In this document: positions 5,443 through 6,048 of the stretch, one piece after another
How positions within the stretch are numbered: the first letter of the stretch is position 1
Layout: each line of letters opens with the position of its first letter
DNA from: Burkholderiales bacterium
GTDB taxonomy: Bacteria; Pseudomonadota; Gammaproteobacteria; Burkholderiales; Burkholderiaceae_C
DNA length: 6,048 bases
Assembly (NCBI GenBank): GCA_947458895.1
Contig: CANHBY010000097.1
Coordinates: 1-6,048 of the forward strand
Reading direction: 5' to 3'
Notes under the pieces: generated by a model
Databases searched by the model: none
Seen by the model: the letters and a program-made list of their open reading frames with translations, nothing else
What the model was told of the DNA's origin: nothing
Program-made: the position numbers and the translations under genes

Positions 5443-6048
5443 ATGACCGAGCTTCCTGATCTGGCAGGGAAACACATTGTTCTGGGCTTGACGGGCGGAA
5501 TTGCCTGCTACAAGGCGGCCGAGCTCACCCGTGCGCTGACCTCGGCTGGTGCCACCGTTCAGTGTGTGATGACCGAGGCCGCCGAGCAGTTCATCACCCC
5601 GGTGACCATGCAGGCTTTGTCGGGGCGCTCGGTCTACACCAGCCAGTGGGACGCGCGTGCCCCCAACAACATGGCGCATATCAACCTCTCGCGTGAGGCT
5701 GATGCGATATTGGTGGCCCCTGCCAGCGCCGATTTTCTGGCCAAGCTGCTCCACGGGCGCGCTGATGATTTGCTCAGCTTGATGTGCCTGGCGCGCCCGC
5801 TGGAGCGTTGTCCCTTGTTGCTTGCTCCGGCCATGAACCGTGAAATGTGGGCGCACCCCACCACCCAACGCAATGTGGTGCAGTTGATCGCCGATGGTTG
5901 CACGATCTTCGGGCCAGCCAGTGGTGAGCAGGCCTGCGGCGAGGTGGGCCAGGGGCGTATGCTGGAACCCCAAGAGTTGCTTGAAGACCTGATCGCCTAC
6001 CTTCAGCCCAAGGTGTTGAAGGGCAAGCGCGTGCTGATCACCGCCGGC
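5443..6048 (+). CDS. coaBC: Bifunctional phosphopantothenoylcysteine decarboxylase / phosphopantothenate-cysteine ligase, N-terminal part
   Basis: Cytosolic enzyme of coenzyme A synthesis. The CoaB domain joins cysteine to 4'-phosphopantothenate, and the FMN-dependent CoaC domain decarboxylates the product to 4'-phosphopantetheine. The frame is open for 202 codons and runs off the right edge, so only CoaC and the first residues of CoaB are present. Visible CoaC features are the flavin-binding start GLTGGIACYK (residues 15-24), the active-site histidine in NMAHINLSREAD (His79), the PAMN motif (129-132), and the substrate-lid block ACGEVGQGRM with catalytic Cys165 (164-173). GKRVLITAG at the end marks the beginning of the CoaB domain. 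The ATG at 5443 is the likely start because an in-frame TGA lies two codons upstream (5434-5436); the Shine-Dalgarno is poor. The fused form is the usual bacterial arrangement. All catalytic residues in view are intact. Confidence 0.97.
   Translation, partial: MTELPDLAGKHIVLGLTGGIACYKAAELTRALTSAGATVQCVMTEAAEQFITPVTMQALSGRSVYTSQWDARAPNNMAHINLSREADAILVAPASADFLAKLLHGRADDLLSLMCLARPLERCPLLLAPAMNREMWAHPTTQRNVVQLIADGCTIFGPASGEQACGEVGQGRMLEPQELLEDLIAYLQPKVLKGKRVLITAG

Noticed and set aside
5381..5443. A short minus-strand frame across the CPBP-coaBC gap whose last residues (EEFAIVADALGTSAKRPR) look protein-like, as though a gene remnant.
   Set aside because: It has no start codon with a Shine-Dalgarno, and upstream it only continues antisense into coaBC. 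High-GC DNA often gives such stretches by chance. A translated search of this segment would settle it.
5209..5973. A 254-codon open frame on the - strand opposite coaBC.
   Set aside because: It is antisense to the strongly conserved CoaC domain, and its arginine-, histidine- and glycine-rich composition shows no recognisable motif. It also crosses the divergent promoter region.

Overview
The window is about 59% GC by eye, densely coded, and reads like a chromosomal stretch from a betaproteobacterium. Burkholderiales, probably Comamonadaceae, is my best guess from protein flavour and codon use, but nothing in the sequence fixes the taxon. I see no mobile element, CRISPR array, tRNA or rRNA, and no compositional break suggesting recent transfer.

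Layout: (1) Bases 1-1092, + strand: the 3' end of livG and a complete livF, the two ATPases of a branched-chain amino acid (HAAT family) ABC importer; the permease and binding-protein genes must lie outside the window. (2) Bases 1112-4049, - strand: a compact three-gene operon of a GbsR/MarR-type regulator, cydA and cydB. It encodes a cytochrome bd quinol oxidase of the short Q-loop (CIO-like) type. The regulator stop codon is built into the cydA Shine-Dalgarno, and cydA and cydB overlap by ATGA. (3) Bases 4050-4256: a comparatively AT-rich divergent control region with two inverted repeats. (4) Bases 4257-4676, + strand: a 139-residue protein I do not recognise. (5) Bases 4668-5324, - strand: a CPBP/CAAX-type integral membrane protein whose metalloprotease motifs look eroded. 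(6) Bases 5443-6048, + strand: the 5' part of coaBC (coenzyme A biosynthesis), running off the window.

How the genes work together: livG and livF form the two nucleotide-binding subunits of one importer. The regulator-cydA-cydB operon would make a terminal oxidase passing electrons from quinol to oxygen, probably with its own co-transcribed regulator acting on the promoter in region 3. coaBC is a housekeeping enzyme with no evident link to its neighbours.

Most of the window is ordinary. The points worth a second look are the regulator welded to the bd oxidase genes with a palindrome in its promoter region, the CPBP protein lacking a catalytic-type histidine, and the unknown gene that shares the control region and overlaps the CPBP gene tail to tail. 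I do not see convincing evidence of a wholly new system.
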